Assembly: GCA_024180945.1 (NCBI GenBank)
Contig: JAKSGN010000005.1
Coordinates: forward strand, 1,798,001 to 1,862,000
Direction of reading: 5' to 3'
DNA from: Macrophomina tecta
Lineage: Eukaryota; Ascomycota; Dothideomycetes; Botryosphaeriales; Botryosphaeriaceae
DNA length: 64,000 nucleotides
Part shown: piece after piece, positions 1 through 12,615 of the stretch
Numbering within the stretch: position 1 is the first letter of the stretch
Layout of the letters: every line of letters begins with the position of its first letter
Notes under the pieces: generated by a model
Told to the model about the DNA's origin: nothing
The model's input: only the letters and a program-made list of their open reading frames with translations
Databases searched by the model: none
Made by a program: the position numbers and the translations under genes

Positions 1-66
1 CCTCACTATTTTGACTTTCCAGTTCTTAGGGAGCTCCGTTGAACAGGCCATGCTGACCAGCCGCAG

Positions 67-2576
67 ATCTCTCTCCTCGCCGGCGCAAACTTCTGGGAAA
101 CCGTGGCCATCCCCTCCAAGGGCATTCCCTCCCTGAAGACCAGCGACGGCCCCAACGGTGCCCGCGGCGCCGAATTTGCCCACGGCACCACCGCCGCCTG
201 CTTCCCGGCGTCGGTCTGCCTGGCCTCGACCTTCGACGTCGACCTCGCCGCGCAAGTTGGCGCAGCGCTGGCCGAGGAGACGCAGAGCAAGGGCGCGCGC
301 GTGCTGCTGGCTCCCACCGTCTGCCTGCACCGCCATCCGCTCGGCGGCCGCAACTTCGAGTCCTTCTCCGAGGACCCCCTGCTTGCCGGCAAGCTGGCCG
401 CGGCGTACATCGCCGGCTTGCAGGCCAAGGGCGTTGGCGCAACGATCAAGCACTTCGCCGCAAACGAGCAGGAGACCCAGCGCTTTACCGTCAACGAGAC
501 CATCTCGGAGCGCGCGCTGCGCGAGTTGTATCTCAAGCCTTTCGAGATTGCGATCAAGGAGGCGAATCCGTGGGCGGTCATGACGAGCTACAACCTCGTG
601 AATGGCACGCATGCGGATAGCAGCGACTTCCTGCTGAAGAAGGTGCTGAGAGGGGATTGGGGGTGGAAGGGACTGGTCATGAGCGATTGGGGTGGCACGA
701 ACTCGACTGCCGAGAGCATCAACGCCGGTATGGATCTGGAAATGCCGGGCCCCACCAAGTGGCGCAAAGTCGACGATGTGAAGGCGGCTATCGCGGCGGG
801 TAAGACGAGCGAGGAGGCGGTGACGGCGAGGGCGCGCAACGTGCTGGAGCTGCTGGTCAAGACGCGTCAGTTTGAGGATCCGGTCACGCCGCCGGAGCAG
901 GCCATCAACAGGCCATCCACCCAGAAGCTTATCAGGCAGGTTGGTGGATCGGGTGCGGTGCTGCTGAAGAATGAGGGGGCCGTGCTGCCGATTAAGAAGG
1001 AGAACTTGCGGAAGAAGAGGATTGCGTTGTTGGGCCATGCCAAGGATTCGTTGATTCATGGCGGGGGGAGTGCGTCTGTCAACGCTCATTACAAAATTAC
1101 TCCCTACGACGGCTTGAAGGCAGCTCTTGGGGATGATGTGGAGCTCGTGTACGCAAAGGGTAGGTTCAGGCTCGACTTCATCACCGATTAGCCGTCAGCT
1201 AATCAATCGCGACAGGCGCACACGATTTCCGTCTCCTTCCATCCATGGGCAAGGGCGTCAAGGACTATGAAGGATCCGCCGGCTGGACTCTTCAACGGTT
1301 CGACACCGAGGACTACACCAAATCACCCGTCGGTACCAAGAACATACCCACGTCTCACTGGGCGCCCATTCTCTCCACAGAAGCCACGGAAGCGGCAAAG
1401 CTGACAGGAACATTCACTGCTGAAACTACGGGCAAGCACTACCTTGGCTTCTCCGGCCTTGGGCCGTCGAAGCTCTTTATCAACGGCGAACTGGTTTCGG
1501 AGCAGAAGCACAACTACCAGGACCCGATGGGCTTCCTGCTAGGCGGAGGCAAGCAGGAAAACTTCCAGTACTACTTCGAGGCAGGCAAGCAATACGCCAT
1601 CGAGGTGCAGTCGCGGCGGCCGCAAGTCAACAACAGCGGTCTCAGTATCCTGGACAAATGCATGGGCTTCTACCTCGGCTTCATGACGGAAGCGGAGCAC
1701 GACGAGGACATCCAAGGCCAAGCCGTCGCAGCTGCGCGCGACGCCGACGTGGCCATCGTGTTCACCGGCCACACCAAGGACTGGGAGACGGAGGGCCAGG
1801 ACCAGGCGAGTTTCCACCTGCCGGCTGACGGCTCGCAGGACGCGCTCGTCGCGGCCATCGCCGCCGCCAATGCGAACACGGTCGTTGTCAACAACACCGG
1901 CGTCGCCGTCGCCATGCCCTGGATCGACGGGGTCGCTGCCGTCGTCCAGGCCTGGTTCCCCGGCCAGGAGGCCGGCAACGCCATCGCCGACGTGTTACTG
2001 GGCAAGGTCAACCCCTCGGGCCGCTTGCCGACGAGCTTCCCCCGCCGCCTCGAGGATGCGCCCGCGCACGGCAATTTCCCGGGCGAGTACGTGGATGGCC
2101 GGCTGGAGGTCAGGTATGCGGAGGACGTGTTCCTCGGGTACAGGCACTACGACCGCGTGGATAGGAGTAAGGTGCTGTTCCCGTTCGGCTTCGGCCTCAG
2201 CTACACGACTTTCGCGCTGTCGGGCTTCTACGTCCAGCAGAACGAGGACGTCGTCGACGTCGCTGTCAGCGTGCAGAATACGGGCGGTGTGGCGGGCGCG
2301 CAGGTGGTGCAGATTTACGCGGGCCCGGAGGGCAAGAGGCGCGTCGAGTGTCCGGTGAAACAGTTGGTTGGGTTTAAGCGCGTTGAGGTGCAGCCGGGCG
2401 AGACGAAGGCGGTGCAGGTACCGGTGCCGGTGAGGAGCTTGGCGTACTTTGATGAGGCCAGGGGGAAGTGGGTTGTGGAGAAGGGCGAGTATAGGATCTC
2501 GGTGGCGGAGTCGTCGGTTGATGTTAGGGAGAGTACTGTTATTACTGTGGAGAAGGAATTGGAGTTTGCGCCTTGA
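67..2576 (+). CDS. GH3 beta-glucosidase with PA14 domain (5' end outside window)
   Basis: Glycoside hydrolase family 3 beta-glucosidase, hydrolysing terminal beta-glucose from cello- or other gluco-oligosaccharides. Visible exons are 67-1159 and 1216-2576; a short first exon lies left of the window. The acceptor at 65-66 follows a CTGAC branch site, and translation resumes with ISLLAGANFWET, a classic GH3 start region. In the visible 817 residues, KHFAANEQE begins near residue 128 and GLVMSDWGGTNS carries the nucleophile Asp near residue 207. A PA14-like insert (about 390-540) sits between the two halves of the GH3 C-terminal domain, and a fibronectin III-like domain ends the protein (FGFGLSYTTF onward). 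The intron 1160-1215 joins the two long frames with a split Gly codon. No signal peptide can be judged because the N-terminus is missing. Family assignment is firm; exact substrate is not. Confidence 0.93.
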
Positions 2577-3646
2577 GCGCTGTGCTGAAGGTTGGGGATG
2601 CCTGGACAGGTGGACGGAATGTTTGGTAGCTGAACTGTGCGGCAGGTGATTGGGTGGCGAAGAGGTAATTACCAGTAGACATTTGATGTCTCATGTCTGG
2701 CTCGGGACTAAATCCATACCGGTGCAGGCCACGCATTCGGCGGTGGTGATCGCGCTGAATTGGTTGAGGGTGTGCACAGAACCAGCGCATGCGTACTTGG
2801 TGATAGACTCGTAAAAGCGCAGATGGAGTGGAATGCTTGGCTGGTGGTTGGCTGTTTGGGCCAAGCGGGGACGGTCCGTGTTTCTATTTATACTCCTCGG
2901 CGTCCATTCATCCATCCTTCGCTCATCTGATTGCCACATCCCGGCCATCGCCGTTAAGCATGCTCGTGCAAGCAGCCTTGTTTGCTCTTGTCTTCACGCC
3001 TGCTTGCCCCGGCACCCGGAGGGCCGGATGAATGCGATTGCCCCTCACTCGCCCTGGCGGTCCTGACGCAGGCCCACGCTCGGGGGAGCAGCCCTCCAAT
3101 ATTACGGGCGAAAGGCTGGCAAGCTGCGTCCGTATTGCGTGCAGCGGATATGCTAGGCCAAGCCACACGAAGGCGGGCGCGGAAAAAAGCTTCGATTGGG
3201 CGATAAGGCCCTTATCCCAACCTCCGTCACGCACACCGCGCGTCACATTCGTCAGAGCTGCAAACGGCCAGCTTACTCGACCCACACGGCACACGTAACG
3301 CCTGCCGCAGTCGATTCTCTCCCCACGCCCAAATCCACACATGCCAGCCCCAGAGCCATGCCCGCCCACGCGCCCATGCGCCATGCCTGCCCTTGCGGCG
3401 CCAGCGAGCAGGAAGCACCCCAGAAATATTTGGCCCTCCGTCCCGCCTTAATTGAGCGCCCGTCCTTCTGCCGCCCGCCGACCGACTGCCCATCCGTCCT
3501 CTCACCCTCGCTGCCTGTGTGGATGCCCTACGACGCTTGCTCGCCCTGCACCTGCTTCAATCGCTCGCTCCTCGTCCGGCACGCGCCCGCTTGCTCGTAG
3601 CAACAACAGACCTCCCAATCAAATCGACCTCCATCCATCAGACCTC
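2577..3646. other. intergenic region, no gene seen
   Basis: About 1.07 kb between the GH3 stop and the GH16 start. The right half is C/T-rich (pyrimidine-rich leader typical of fungal promoters). Short frames on both strands look like nothing known. It probably holds the GH3 3' UTR and the GH16 promoter. Confidence 0.5.
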
Positions 3647-5102
3647 ATGCCGGGCCACCCGTACTCCGAGTCCAGTGTCCCACTCCAGGGTGTTGGCGAA
3701 CCCCCGCCGTATTCTGCGACCGCTCCCGACGCCGAGAAGGTGGCCGCCGGCCCCTCCAAATGGAATCCCAAGTCGTGGGGCCTCAAGACCAAGATCGGTG
3801 TTGCAGCGGGAGTTGTCGCTGTCATCATCGCCATCATTGTTGGAGCGTATTATGGCGTCAGGAATAACAAATATCCCAATTACAGCAAGCTCAACTACTC
3901 CCTGCAGCGGACGTGTAAGGCTCTCCGGCCATGGCATCCGCAGTGAATCTCACGGCCAGATTGCTAACGGATGCTGCAGATGAGGGAACTTCCTTCTTCG
4001 ATGATTGGGACTATTTCAACACTTATGATCCCACCAGCGGCTGGGTCCAGTACGTGCTCGGAATCCCAGAAGGAGGAGCCCATACTGACTGCATTCCTAC
4101 AGCTACGTCGACAACGCCACAGCCGCCTCAATGAATCTCACCTACGCCTCCGAGTCCAAGGCTATCGTCCGCGTCGACACGTCCGAAAACGGCGAGTCCG
4201 CCAGCACGGGCCGCAAATCCGTCCGCATCACCTCGCGCGACACGTGGAACAGCGGGCTTTTCGTCTTCGACATCGTGCACTCGCCGTACGGCTGCGGCAC
4301 ATGGCCGGCCGTCTGGCTCTCGGACCCGTACAACTGGCCGACCAACGGCGAGATCGACGTCATGGAGGGCGTCAACCAGGTCGCCGACAACAAGAACCAG
4401 ATGACGCTGCACACGACCCGCGGCTGCACCATGGACCGCAAGCGCAAGATGAGCGGCTCCAGCATCCACTCCAACTGCTACAACGGCACCAACGACAACG
4501 CCGGCTGCGGCGTCTACGGCTCGGACACCTCGTTCGGCGAGGGCTTCAACAACGTCGGCGGCGGCGTCTACGCCCTCGAGTGGCGCAGAGCCGGCATCCG
4601 CATCTGGTTCTTCGAGCGCGCGAGCATTCCCTCGGACTTGCAATCCACCAACAGCAGCGCGACGCCTGACCCCAGCTCTTGGGGCGAGGCTATGGCTGAC
4701 TTCCCCAGCACTGACTGCGACATCGCCTCCCACTTCCGCAACATGAGCCTCATCGTCAATATCGACCTGTGCGGCGACTGGGCCGGCGCGACGGCTGTGT
4801 ATAACGGCGAAGACAGCTGTCCCAGCACTTGCACCGCCTACGTCACCAATAATGCGACCGAATTCGAGAAGGCGTATTGGGAGTTCAACAGTTTTCGCGT
4901 CTACACTGCATCGGGCGAAGCCGCCGCGAGCACGGCTGCGGGCGAGAGTTCGGCGGCCACGGCGGCATCCTCGGCCGGGTTGACGAGTTCGGTGGCGACG
5001 GCGGTGACGAGTGCGGTTGAGTCGACGACGACAGCGAATGCAGATCCGTCTGAAAATAACAACAACAACAACAATAATAATAATAACCAGCCCCCGGGGT
5101 AG
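3647..5102 (+). CDS. GH16 beta-glucanase-like, type II membrane anchored
   Basis: Family 16 glycoside hydrolase (endo-1,3(4)-beta-glucanase or related wall enzyme), 445 aa. Exons 3647-3914, 3980-4049 and 4103-5102, joined with conserved phase. The N-terminal 50 residues are cytosolic-like (proline-rich, no signal peptide), followed by one membrane segment (GVAAGVVAVIIAIIVGAYYG, about residues 50-70), so the enzyme is probably a type II membrane protein facing outward. The catalytic motif GEIDVMEG (ExDxxE: nucleophile and acid/base Glu) is intact at about 4350. Conserved W and C residues follow (GTWPAVWLSDPYNWPT, CGVYG, CPSTC). The C-terminus is a Ser/Ala/Thr-rich tail ending in eleven consecutive Asn codons and QPPG. 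No GPI signal is evident. Function is by family; the real substrate could be fungal or plant glucan. Confidence 0.9.
5057..5089 (+). repeat. AAC/AAT trinucleotide repeat coding polyasparagine
   Basis: Eleven consecutive Asn codons (AAC then AAT) at the end of the GH16 coding sequence, an in-frame microsatellite likely to vary in length between strains. Confidence 0.9.
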
Positions 5103-7500
5103 GCGCGTCGCTGGCCGGGTCGTTGGGTAGTGACTGAGCTGGTATCTCAGGGGTCAAGGGGAGGGTTGGAGACTTTGGTTGAAGGAAAAGAACATAAGTG
5201 TTTCGGTTTACTTTTGGGCGAATCCATTTTCTTATGATAAGCTTTGAGCGGGGGGAAGAAAGGAAGACTGTGTGCGCAGTGTGTCCTCTGTATTGCTTGT
5301 GATGATGGTGGCTTACGACTTAGTAATGAGCCCCGACCGCAACTGGATAGATACCCGGAAATCGTTCTTGCTTTTGGTTTTGGTCGGCTCGGGAGGTGCT
5401 TGGACGGACCTGTTTATTTGTTGCCCCCCTCATCCGGCTTTGAATAGAGCTTTTTTTTTTTTTTTTTTTTTTTTTGATCGCGTATTTGCCGTGGTGTTCT
5501 CCGTGTCGGATGGGAGGTTGAATAGATCGATCGGACGTAAAAGTACAAGTGACTGACCAACATCCAGGTCCAGACGAATGCTTGGCTGCCCATGATTCAT
5601 GCTAGCGGCCATTATGACGGTAAGGATGAATCCAAGTCATCCACTGAAGCTTCCACCACACATTCCCAGAAAGTTCATTTGGTTTAGCTGATTCTTTGGC
5701 CCAGGAAAGGGCCATATCTCGTGTCCAAGGATACTAAAGAAAGGGAAATGTGGGAAGACAGAAATACTACACTCCAGGTGTTGACGATGCCAAATTCGAC
5801 AGCAGCTAAGTTGCCAGGTCCTATTCTTGGTCCAAAACGGAGAGAACTACTCCCCTGCACTCCGCCGTCGTGTAGAGTTTAAGTGAATGTTACGCACCCG
5901 AGAATCCAGCGCTTTCTTATGGCTTTGGCCTTTCCCATCATACCAATGACGCAATGCAGACGAGGGATATTGCGTGAGTCTGCAGTGCGATAGGGCCATG
6001 GACTCCTGTGGGCTGCTCGGGGAATCGCCAAAATTTGGGAAACGTAGATGCGGACGGCCTGGCCGTTGATGCACCAAAGGGAGGGACACAGAGGTCAGAC
6101 AGGTCAGGCTTTTCTGTTAGGCATGGATAATAACGCAGAAGATGAGGCAGGGGGAAAGGCGTGGGATTTGTGTCAGGTAATGGGCGTGCTGGGCAGCTGT
6201 CAGACTTGAATTTGATGGGAAGGCTTCGGAACGCTTGATCTTGCTTCAGCAGACGTCACGTTGGGGAGCAGTGCGAAAGCCTCGGACGCGACCTATCACA
6301 GCAGTCATTTCGCAGCGATGAACACAGATCAAGGCTGAGGGATTGTGGGGATTGATATTGCAGGTGGTCTCAGCGCCTGACCAATCAGAACCTCCGCACG
6401 CCGCAGTTACCCGGAGCGTCTCCCCACGAAATCATTCTCGTCATGGTGACCCAGTAACCTACCTGGTCTCTGCAGATTGCAAATAATACCCCTTCGGTAA
6501 AATGGGACTAGAGAGCATGGTATCATGCTTTTGTCTTGCCTTCAGCGCTCTTTTTGACCTTGCTCGGACTCTTTACGATGCCAAGGATTGACGTAGTCCA
6601 TCATCATCGAACGCGAAGACCTCGGTTGAGCACTGGAAATGGTAAGCTCCGCGGACGGTGGACTTTCAGTTATTGAGTAATATCCCAGGCCCGTTGCGTC
6701 TTCTTCCATGGCTCGGCTTTCAAGTATTTGAAATGAAGTTGCACTATGCTCTTCGGTGATGCTAGGTGAGTGCCCCCGTCTTTGAGATCCTGGCGGCTCC
6801 ACACTAAACCACACTTACAGCAGAGCATCTCTCATCCTCGATACAGTTCGGTGTTCGATGTTGGTCTTGGTTTTTGCTTGGTTGTGCTTGTGCGGGCCTC
6901 AGTCCGTATCACCGGGCTCATGCCAATGAAGCAGCCCGCTGATGTGGAACTGAATTGGCCGTCAGCGCCAAAAGGGATTTCCAATTATCGACCTGCTTCC
7001 AGAAATGTCTCGGCGCTGAAACCGCTTCTATCCATTTTCGTCAGGTCGAGATCCCATTTGTGTGCGTGAGGAGGCTTTACAGCCCATTGACCGTTTCATG
7101 ATCGGCGACCTGCGACCTGGTCGACGACACCTCCCGTTCCAGATCGTCAAACTAGCTCCCGCACCTCGGCCCTTCTCAACACCAACTACACCATTGCCTC
7201 CTACATTCTAGAGCCTCGCTTCGGTGTTCTACGGTTTGCACTGCCACCTGTCATGGCAACGAGTAACCGCACTGGTAGCTCCTTTAGTCCTCCGCCTGAA
7301 CATTGGTTTCAGTCCACCGACTCTCACAATGCACGCACTTGGCGCCCGGCCCTGAACTTCTATCTTGCGTCCGTAGGGCTATAGACGGGTTTCTACAAAT
7401 AACGGCATATTTCCCCAGCTAACAGCCACTCATCGCTCACTACCACTACCACTAATCCGCCCGACAATACCTGATATCCACAGTCGCTGCCACTACAATA
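5103..7500. other. 2.4-kb gene-poor region
   Basis: No convincing gene. Contains a 25-nt poly-T tract (5451-5475). A 90-codon minus frame (6542-6814) and a 99-codon plus frame (6770-7069) match no family I recognise and lack clear splice partners. The last 300 bases are the probable cutinase promoter. Confidence 0.5.
5451..5475. repeat. poly-T tract (25 nt)
   Basis: Uninterrupted run of T on the plus strand, 350 bp downstream of the GH16 stop codon. Confidence 0.95.
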
Positions 7501-8253
7501 ATGGTCCAACTCACCTCCGCCCCTCTCCTCAGCCTGGTGGCCCTGGCGGCCGCCGCCCCCTTCGACGGAAACCTCAACAACGGCCTGATCAGCCGCCAGG
7601 CCGGCGCTGGCAACTGCAAGGCCATGATGGTCATCTTCGCACGCGGCACCACCGAGCCCGGCACGCTGGGCCTCATCGCAGGCCCACCGTTGCAAGCCGC
7701 GCTGAAGGCCAAGATGGGCGGCGGCAACGTGCAGTTCCAGGGCGTCGACTATCCCGCCGACGTGGCGGGCTTCCTAGCGGGCGGCGACGCGCAGGGCAGC
7801 AAGACGATGGCGCAGATGGTCACTCAGGCGGTCACGGCGTGCCCGAATTCCGACGTCGTCATGGTGGGGTACAGGTACGTCGCTGATGCTGGAATCTGAG
7901 GGAGAGAGAGGGAGAGAGAGAGAGAGAGAGAGAGTAAATAAAAAGGTTGAATTGCGTGGACTGATGGTGAGAGCAATAGTCAGGGTGGCCAGCTCGTCCA
8001 CAATGCCGCGCAGCAGCTCGACTCGACCACGGCCGCGAAGGTCTCGTCTGCCGTTATCTTCGGCGACCCAGACAACCCGAAGCCTATTCCGGGCATCCAG
8101 AACCAGAAGGTCATCTGCGCGAATGGCGACTTGATTTGCGCCGGCCAGGCCGTTATCCTGGCGCCGCACCTGAGTTATGGCAGTAATGCTGGCGAGGCGG
8201 CGGATTTCATTGCTTCCAATGCGAAGGCTGGGGGTGCGGCTGCTGCGAACTAA
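7501..8253 (+). CDS. Cutinase
   Basis: Secreted serine esterase that cleaves cutin ester bonds (CE5 family), 215 aa. Exons 7501-7874 and 7980-8253; the splice rebuilds the nucleophile elbow GYSQGGQ. A signal peptide is visible (MVQLTSAPLLSLVALAAAAP), followed by a short propeptide. The catalytic triad is complete: Ser in GYSQGG, Asp in ICANGDLICAG between the two C-terminal cysteines, and His in APHLSYG. Four cysteines suit the usual two disulfides (NCKAMMVIFARGTTEPG, VTACPNSD, and the pair around the Asp). The 105-nt intron is unusually rich in GA repeats. Length is normal for the family. A role in plant cuticle penetration or degradation is inferred from the family. Confidence 0.95.
7902..7934 (+). 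repeat. GA dinucleotide microsatellite in cutinase intron
   Basis: Nearly pure (GA)n stretch of about 33 nt inside the single cutinase intron, just after the 5' splice site region. Confidence 0.9.
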
Positions 8254-11200
8254 GAGGCTGCATAAGAAGTATGCAGCAGAGGAAACCAATTTCGGTTGGG
8301 TCGGTTTTGATGGGCGCGAGGCCGAATTGGCAACGAGTTTGTCCGGATGCTCCCTCCACGACTTACGATTCACACGGCGAGATAGCTGGACGGAGCCACG
8401 ACGATGATCAGGGCAGAAATGCGAAGCGCGTTATAGTAGAATTCCTCAGCGAACGTCCTGTTCTGTCAATCTCGCTGCGTGTCAGACACCTGGAGCTGAT
8501 TTATCATGACCTGTAATCTCTATAGTATGAACTTGTTTAGAAACGCAATTGCGGAAGCTGGTCAACCTTCTAAGCCTATGAGTTTCGTTGTGGTGATGCA
8601 ATGACGCTGGTGTGTACCCAAACTTGCCGGCGTTTCGTCGCGAGGGTTACTTTTGTTCTGTTTACCTGGCCACAGGGCCCCCCTTTGCATCCTGTGCATC
8701 GATGGCACGGAAAGACCAGTTTTACAGCGCCTTCTCGAAACTGGCATCTGGGTTGCCGGCCTGTGATAGGGTTCCGTGAGCTGGGGCATAGTAGGATCTT
8801 GGCCACGAGACCAGTAGGTAGAGCTGTATTGCATCACTGAACCACGGGATGAAGCGCTGAGAAGAAGACTTCGAGCGGTTTCGAGTATCAAAAGAGCACT
8901 AAAGATTGCTTATAGGGCGTGGATAAAGTGGCATTGGCCAGCATCGGATGTCCCCATATACCCCTTTGGGAGTGTGGTCCGAAAGCGCGGCCGGTGTCAG
9001 CCGATTCCAAGGGTCCGTCAGGAATTACTGCGGCAGTGCAAGGATATATATGAGCGGTTCGCAGCTCACAATGCGCCGCTGGCAATCTTTTCCAACCCCG
9101 TCTCCGTTCAAAGTGGTTAGGTTCTTTGGAAACGAACAATTTCGAAGAATAATAGTATGGTGGTATCCGGGTCGGCTTAATTACGCGGAAATCTCGCCAC
9201 CACTTGTCGAAGAAGCGGGGTAAAAGCGGTTGTTAAGTGAGTAGTATTCAGATATCAGCCTTCATGGGTTTTTGTTATGCAAAGTACCGAAGTGATATTG
9301 CTGGCCCTACAGAACAATGGAAAGTTGCAAGGTCGCATTCGGCAGCTGGCACAGGCTTCAGACAGTTCGCGAAATCGAGCCCGTTTACCGTAGGGCAAAA
9401 TATGTTCCGTCACGGACTTGAAGGTAATGCGGCAAGCTAAGTAATGAGATTTTCAACCAGCTTGCGCCTCCACACAGTGCCATAATTTCCTTCCGCACTC
9501 CAGATACTGCGGCCTACAACAGTTGCAGTCGCTCAGGAAAAGACTGTTTCGAGCACAAGTTTGGTCGGATGAATTGACTATTAGGTACGGAATGACGCAC
9601 GATTGATGTTCTTGTGCAAGCATGGAAAGCTGCCCTTTCTTCAAGAATTTTCGGAAGAGTTCTTCGCCGCGGGCGCATTCCGATAGCCCCTCAGAAAGCC
9701 CGAAAGAGGCGAACCGCAACTGCCAATGAGACTGAAGCGTTGAAAGCGGGGGATGCTCCGGTGCAGTATCCCCACCCTTGCTCTGCCTGTCGGAACGCAC
9801 ATCGGGTCAGGAAGGGTTGAAGGTGTGTTATATTGGAGAAAGGGTTCTCAAATATGAGCCTTGATCAGCTGCAGACCGGGCGGACATGCCCACTTCCCCG
9901 CCAGGTCTCAGCAGGCATTGTCGGATGTCGGAGGTCTGTTCCTCGAACCTTAATTCGCGTGGCAATGCGCGCGAACAGGTTGCCCCTGATGTGATCAGCG
10001 CGGCATGTATATGCCATTGAGTTATGCTTTATAATCTTCATCAAGAGAGGAAGGAAGAGCACTTAGAGACGGAGTTACGTAGTTTGCTCTTCAAAATGCT
10101 CTTTCTGCAAGTAACTATGACACTGCGCACTTCGAGATAGAGCTTCGGAAATTTGGATTCCGTCGATGCCTGACTCAGGCCTGCAGCAGCGACCGGCTCG
10201 CGTATCATGACTTTTCGAGCCCAACGCCGGGATACGTGGTGGTGTGGCGATCAGGTAGAGACAGACAGTCAGCGCATCACAACGACATTGGCCAAAGTGC
10301 AGTCAGGTACGGCGGAAGATCTGCATGATTTTCGTGAGCAGCAACGCACGTCCAGCATACGAGCCGGATCGGAGAGCATGCACAGCCCGGCCCCACCAAG
10401 TGATCGGTCTTGGGGTCGATGCAGTGGAGAAGTGATTGAATCTGCTTTCCGTTCTCTTCTCGTGGCATGTCCTCGTCGCAGCCCGGGAATCGTTTCCTTT
10501 TGTTACTACGCAGCGAGCAGTCAGCTCATCATTCGCCAACAGCATGGCGGGCTGCCAAAAGATCGGCGCTCGACCCGACCGGCACTTGCCCGCCATTTAT
10601 TCTGGCCTCCGCTGCGCAGAGCCGGTGTTGCAGTATGCAGATCGCCATCGGCTCGAGTCAGCGCTCTGACGCGACTGTTCCCCCAGCTTGTTTTTGGCCG
10701 GAAAACTTGGCCTGAGGCCCTGAAGAAAGTATGCGACATTAGGCATCCAGCGCGAGAGGCGTGAGAGACTAAGCCAAGCTCGTAGCTAGTGCGGCACTGT
10801 GGCGTCCTGTCAGCCAAAAGGGCCGCGGATCGGGAATCATCTCGGCCTATGGCATCGCGGCCTTACACGAACAACAAGATAACCGCATTCTGGATCGAGC
10901 TTGGGCATCAGGGACCCGTGCAGATCTCATCGGCTGTCTTTTCTGCGTACCTTGCTCTTCGCTCGCCCCTGTCAGCCATGCTCTCGCACCGCATGCGCTC
11001 GCCGGTAGCGGTTCCGCAGAGCGCAGCCCCCCCCCCCGATGGGTATCAACGTTGATCTTCAAGCCTCAGGGTCCGTCTCCAGGGGCCGTCGACTGGCGTT
11101 GCGAGCCAAGGGAGAGATTTAAGCATAAGACGCGACGGCCTCGTCATTCGGACATTTGTTGTTGCTTTTTCTTCCTATGACCTCGACACTGCACACTTGG

Positions 11201-11277
11201 CTATTCGGTCCGCTGCATAGCCCCTGGGTAGCCTTTCTTTACACGCAGAAAGCCCGAACCTGCTCTGCGACGTCCTC
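8254..11277. other. 3.0-kb gene-poor region
   Basis: No gene recognised on either strand. The longest frame (10207-10764, plus, 185 codons) has a biased, basic composition, overlaps similar frames on both strands and shows no domain. A C10 run lies near 11028. The last 150 bases probably serve the downstream membrane-protein gene. Confidence 0.5.
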
Positions 11278-12615
11278 ATGGCTTCAAATACAAATGTCAC
11301 CCCCACTTCCCAGGTCATTGCAGAGACCTGGGCGGAGGCATCTGTGGCCATCACGCTCGTCACTCTTCGGATACTGACTCAAGCGAGACTGGCGGGATTC
11401 AGAAACTTGCATAAAGATGACTACCTCATGCTCGTCGCAATGGTGGGTTTTACGAATGTCGAGCTCTGGTGCATGGCTGACAGTTTCTGCGAAGTCACTA
11501 TTCCTCGTCATGGCGGGCATGGCCCACGTGGTGAGCACGCACGGAGACAACAGCAACTTGACCGAGGAATGGCGCATCAACATCAACCCCGCGGAGGCTG
11601 CCCGGAAAGTCATCGGATCGAAGTGTTTTGTCGTCAGCCACGTCACCTACACCGGCACCATCTGGACCATGAAGCTGTGCATGGTGTACTTTTTCGAGCG
11701 CATCACGCGCGGGTTGCCGGCCGCACATTTCATCAAGCCAGTGCTGGTTCTTGTTATTGGAACTTGGCTGGTCGAGTTTCTTGTCATTATGTGCACCTGC
11801 CGGCCGTTCAATAAAAACTGGCAGCTCAATCCGAACCCTGGACGTCAGTCGGCCATACCCGTACCTCTCTGCGGCCTCAGGCTAACACTCGCCAGCTATC
11901 TGCAACCATGAGAGCGTGCTCTGGTATTTAGTGCAGGTTGTGCTCAACGTTCTCACGGATGCAATCATCATCTGCATTCCTATGCCGGTGAGTTTCCCAT
12001 CGGGATTCACGGATGACCAACGCTAATAACATTTAGATGATACTCGCTGCAAAAATCTCTTTCTACAAAAAGGTCCATCTAGTCGTTCTCCTGGGAGCCA
12101 GTGTCTTCGTCATGGTCGCCGCAATTTTGCGGGTGATGTTCGTGTTCAAGGTCTGTTTAACTTGTCGACCGCTGTGATGGGCGCTCGCTAAGGAAAAGCA
12201 GAACGCTGACCCGGCCACGCCTGCCATCTGGGGCGTGCGTGAATGCGTGGTGGCTATATTCGTTACAAACGCGCCCCAAATCCGGCCGCTCTTCACAAAG
12301 AAGATGTGGCGCGGTGGATATGAGGACAACGAGCTCACGCATACCTATCCCGGGGGATCTGTCGAACTCGGCTCAAGAGCATACTCGTCGGCGCAACACA
12401 GCTACAAGAATGAGTACGGCAACTCGAAGAAGGCCGACACAGATACAAGCAGCACCGAGCAGATCATTCGGCAGCCAGAGCCCATCGCAGACGTGCCCGA
12501 TTTTGCGCCGCAATACGGCATTCTCGTCAAACAGACCATTGACATAGAGAGTGTGGAGGATACTTTCGGCGAGAACAAGCGGAGGGGCACAGAGTTTGGC
12601 GAGCGCAACGTCTAA
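11278..12615 (+). CDS. Fungal rhodopsin-domain (SAT4/PTH11-like) integral membrane protein
   Basis: Seven-helix membrane protein of the fungal rhodopsin domain family (Fung_rhodopsin, PTH11/SAT4-like), 377 aa. Exons 11278-11442, 11495-11843, 11896-11987, 12037-12150 and 12202-12615 splice in phase with good donors and branch sites (CTGAC, GCTAAC). Family hallmarks: an early RxxxxAGFRNLHKDDYLML motif, a W-T-M-K-L-C-M-V-Y-F helix, FLVIMCTCRPFNKNWQLNPNPG with the conserved CxCRPF, then ESVLWYLVQVVLNVLTDAIIICIPMP, and ARVMFVFK-like helices before the cytosolic tail. The tail (about 110 aa) is hydrophilic and rich in Ser, Gln and Glu. No CFEM domain is present at the N-terminus. Function is unknown for most members; some act as surface sensors. 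Confidence 0.88.

Noticed and set aside
6542..6814. 90-codon minus frame as a possible gene
   Set aside because: Ser/Glu-rich but no recognisable domain, start or partner exon.
10207..10764. 185-codon plus frame in a gene-poor region
   Set aside because: Overlapped by comparable frames on both strands, no motif, no splice context; chance frame.
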